Assembly: GCA_025024175.1 (NCBI GenBank)
Contig: QCXZ01000137.1
Coordinates: 19,964,001 to 20,028,000, forward strand
DNA from: Rhyzopertha dominica
Taxonomy: Eukaryota; Arthropoda; Insecta; Coleoptera; Bostrichidae
Reading direction: 5' to 3'
DNA: 64,000 nucleotides
Below are positions 62,300 through 64,000 of this stretch, in pieces (the first letter of the stretch is position 1; every line of letters begins with the position of its first letter). The notes beneath the pieces were generated by a model, which was not told the origin of the DNA, searched no databases, and saw only the letters and a program-made list of their open reading frames with translations. A program made the translations under genes and the position numbers.

Positions 62300-62930
62300 A
62301 GTCGATAACATCGCCAAGTTCTTGGCAAATGTTCTGAAGGACTACACGGGGATAAAATCTTCACATGTTCTCAATTCCAAACACTTTGTGAACATTCTAT
62401 CGGAATTCACCCTCGATCCAGTGGACATTCTGGCCAGTTTCAGCATCACGTCGTTGTTCTGAAAAGTTCAAGTTTTAGAATCCATGACGAAAGTCCGTCA
62501 ATTATTATCCCGGGGCAATAAGCCTGACTTGCAGACTTGGTAGAAAATTGTCTCACTTCAACGTATTTCACATTTCATGGTAAATTCTACTGACAAATTT
62601 CTGGTACACTTATGGGTTACCCATTGTCACCAGTAGTAGCAAACATATTCATGGAAGCCTTTGAATAAATAGCTTTAGAGTCATCAGACCTGAAATCTAA
62701 AATCTGTCTTCCTTGTGTGACGACACTTTCATTATATGGCTTCACGGCTTAGACACCTTAACAAATTTCTTAGATCACCTTAATTCCCAACATTCTGATA
62801 TAAAATTCACGACGGAAATCGAATGAAATAATTTTCTTGATGTTCTTGTCACTCCTCTCAAGGAATAACTTACAACAGAACCTACGGATCACAATACAAC
62901 TAAGGCGTTTTATAGGTACTTTTTATGCGT
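62300..62930 (+). pseudogene. Penelope-like element reverse transcriptase relic
   Basis: The + strand translation follows the order of Penelope-like RTs. KFLANVLKDYTGIKSSHV and FVNILSEFTLDPVDIL come first, with SFSITSLF at the end of this part (matching the SFDVVSLF strand; the first catalytic Asp is replaced by Ser). Next are LTSTYF and FHGKFY, then LMGYPLSPVVANIFMEAF (the MGSPLSPVVANIFME block). A frameshift follows, then LCDDTFIIWLHGLD (the YVDD active site with the Asp pair kept but Tyr-Val changed), FLDHLNSQHSDIKFT and NNFLDVLVTPL. Several in-frame stops make it inactive. The GIY-YIG endonuclease, thumb and upstream part are missing. Penelope elements copy RNA into DNA at the target site. 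This is one of the clearest identifications in the window. Confidence 0.8.
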
Positions 62931-63520
62931 ATAAATAATGTCCATTAAGATGATGCATTTGAAATATATTTATGTTAATTTCTGAATATCCTGCCTTACA
63001 ATATGTTATTCTTAAAATAAGATTTGAACAACAGAACTTGGCAACTCCGCGCACTAACCTCCGACATTTATGCAAATATCGACTACGACCGATAATTTCT
63101 GGACACAACCAGTGACCCCGACACGAGCCTCACATAAATTCCGTAAACGGCTTTAACAAGTATGCAGCTAGTGTATTTCCAGGACAGCGTTGATAATGTT
63201 GGGTCTGCTTTGACAAGGATGAGGACGACGGTATTTTTCGGACGGTGAGGTTCCGAAGTAATTAACCAGAACCGTAATTAGCATCTGGGGGGATAATTGG
63301 AAGGACACCTGAGCCCATGAAAGCCGATATACATAGTGATATTCGCTCAGAAAATGTTGCTTTTATGCCAGCAGAGAGTGCCTGTGACACTGTAGTACGG
63401 AAGTGTGTTCAGATTTATATATTTATATATTGACGTAAAAATGTTACGTGTGATTTTATCCCTCAGGATCTGCCCGTGCGGGAAATTCTTAATAGAGAGA
63501 TAAATATAAATTCATAATAT
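62931..63520. other. Spacer with GC-richer patch
   Basis: A CpG-richer patch with AATTAACC and TAATTAGC homeodomain-like words lies at 63200-63340. No gene was recognised. Confidence 0.4.
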
Positions 63521-64000
63521 ACGGGGTGTCCCGTGACGTGACGGTCGTAGCTTAAGATTGTTTAGCCAAGGCAATTTCACAATTGTAATGAACATCTAAA
63601 CTCAATTGTAACCAAGCAATCAAAATTTAAAAGGAAAACGAGATCAGTAGGATGTAAACGTTAATGTTATGCTCCATTAATTTTACTGTTTTTGCAAAAT
63701 CAAGTTGGTTGCGAGTAACATTATTGTTTTCTTTATACACTTTGAGTTATCGACATAAACAGCCGACAGAAGTATCTTTAACAGTGGCCATTGATCAAGG
63801 CAAGCAGACAGGTTTTAAGAGGGATACGAAGTACCGAAATTTAGAGCTTTACGGGATTTACTGTACAGGGCTCAGTTTTGCACCGATTTCGACAAGCGAG
63901 GACTTAGTCGAAAGATGAAAGAACGTTCTACAGTTTGGCTTGATTACATTTCTGATAAATGTTACAGCTGATCGTTAAGAAATTATTGAAATTGGTTAAT
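63521..64000 (+). mobile_element. Start of a DNA transposon cut by the window edge
   Basis: ACGGGGTGTCCCGTGACGTG resembles the ACAGGGTGTCCCGTGACG start of a common insect repeat. The rest of the element presumably runs beyond position 64000. The 84-codon frame 63664-63918 was not recognised as transposase. Confidence 0.35.

Noticed and set aside
1..64000. CRISPR arrays, operons, rRNA genes or an intact cellular gene
   Set aside because: None was seen on either strand; the composition, the retroelements and the lack of long frames fit eukaryotic non-coding DNA.

Overview
This window reads as non-coding DNA from an arthropod, most likely an insect with a large, repeat-rich genome. It is AT-rich on both strands, and no open frame exceeds 148 codons. 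None of the open frames matches a complete cellular protein, and scattered single N's mark ambiguous bases. The recognisable coding traces are all decayed mobile elements of types common in insects: Tc1 and mariner transposases, non-LTR (LINE) gag-like and reverse transcriptase fragments, a Penelope-like reverse transcriptase, a probable solo LTR and tRNA-derived SINEs. The species cannot be fixed from the sequence. The window could be a gene desert or the inside of a very long intron. A few juxtaposed acceptor/donor motifs, all on the + strand, fit the second reading weakly.

Layout. 1-14 kb: AT-rich spacer with a Tc1-like transposase relic (about 1.5-1.9 kb), a head-to-head pair of SINE relics forming a fold-back (12.5-12.9 kb) and a GC-richer homeodomain-type palindrome cluster (13.3-13.7 kb). 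14-22 kb: a GTTCGCG-rich palindromic block, a clean SINE insertion with 13-bp target duplications (14.85-15.06 kb), a relic shared with the nested element at 40 kb, a Jockey-type gag relic (17.8-18.8 kb) and a LINE reverse transcriptase C-terminal relic (21.5-22 kb). 22-34 kb: two hairpins (25.7 and 26.8 kb), a second LINE ORF1 relic with PHD-like and coiled-coil traces (29 kb), duplicated tRNA-like elements (30.4 and 30.7 kb), a hAT-like end and several GC-rich islands. 34-47 kb: a 1.7-kb giant palindrome (37.5-39.2 kb), a nested fold-back element with TATA target duplications (39.85-40.83 kb), a mariner relic (42 kb), a hammerhead ribozyme-like structure with an intact core (43.0-43.1 kb) and a second DDE transposase relic (46 kb). 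47-64 kb: a probable solo LTR with GTAT duplications (53.4-53.9 kb), a 1.2-kb element carrying a higher-order tandem repeat with heat-shock-element-like motifs (59.7-60.9 kb), a Penelope-like RT relic (62.3-62.9 kb) and a transposon end running off the window.

No set of cooperating host genes is visible. The functional candidates are RNA- or cis-level: the hammerhead, the heat-shock-like array, the hairpins, the possible recursive splice sites and GC-rich islands that resemble insect conserved non-coding elements. All similarity calls come from reading translations and motifs by eye. No database search or alignment was run.
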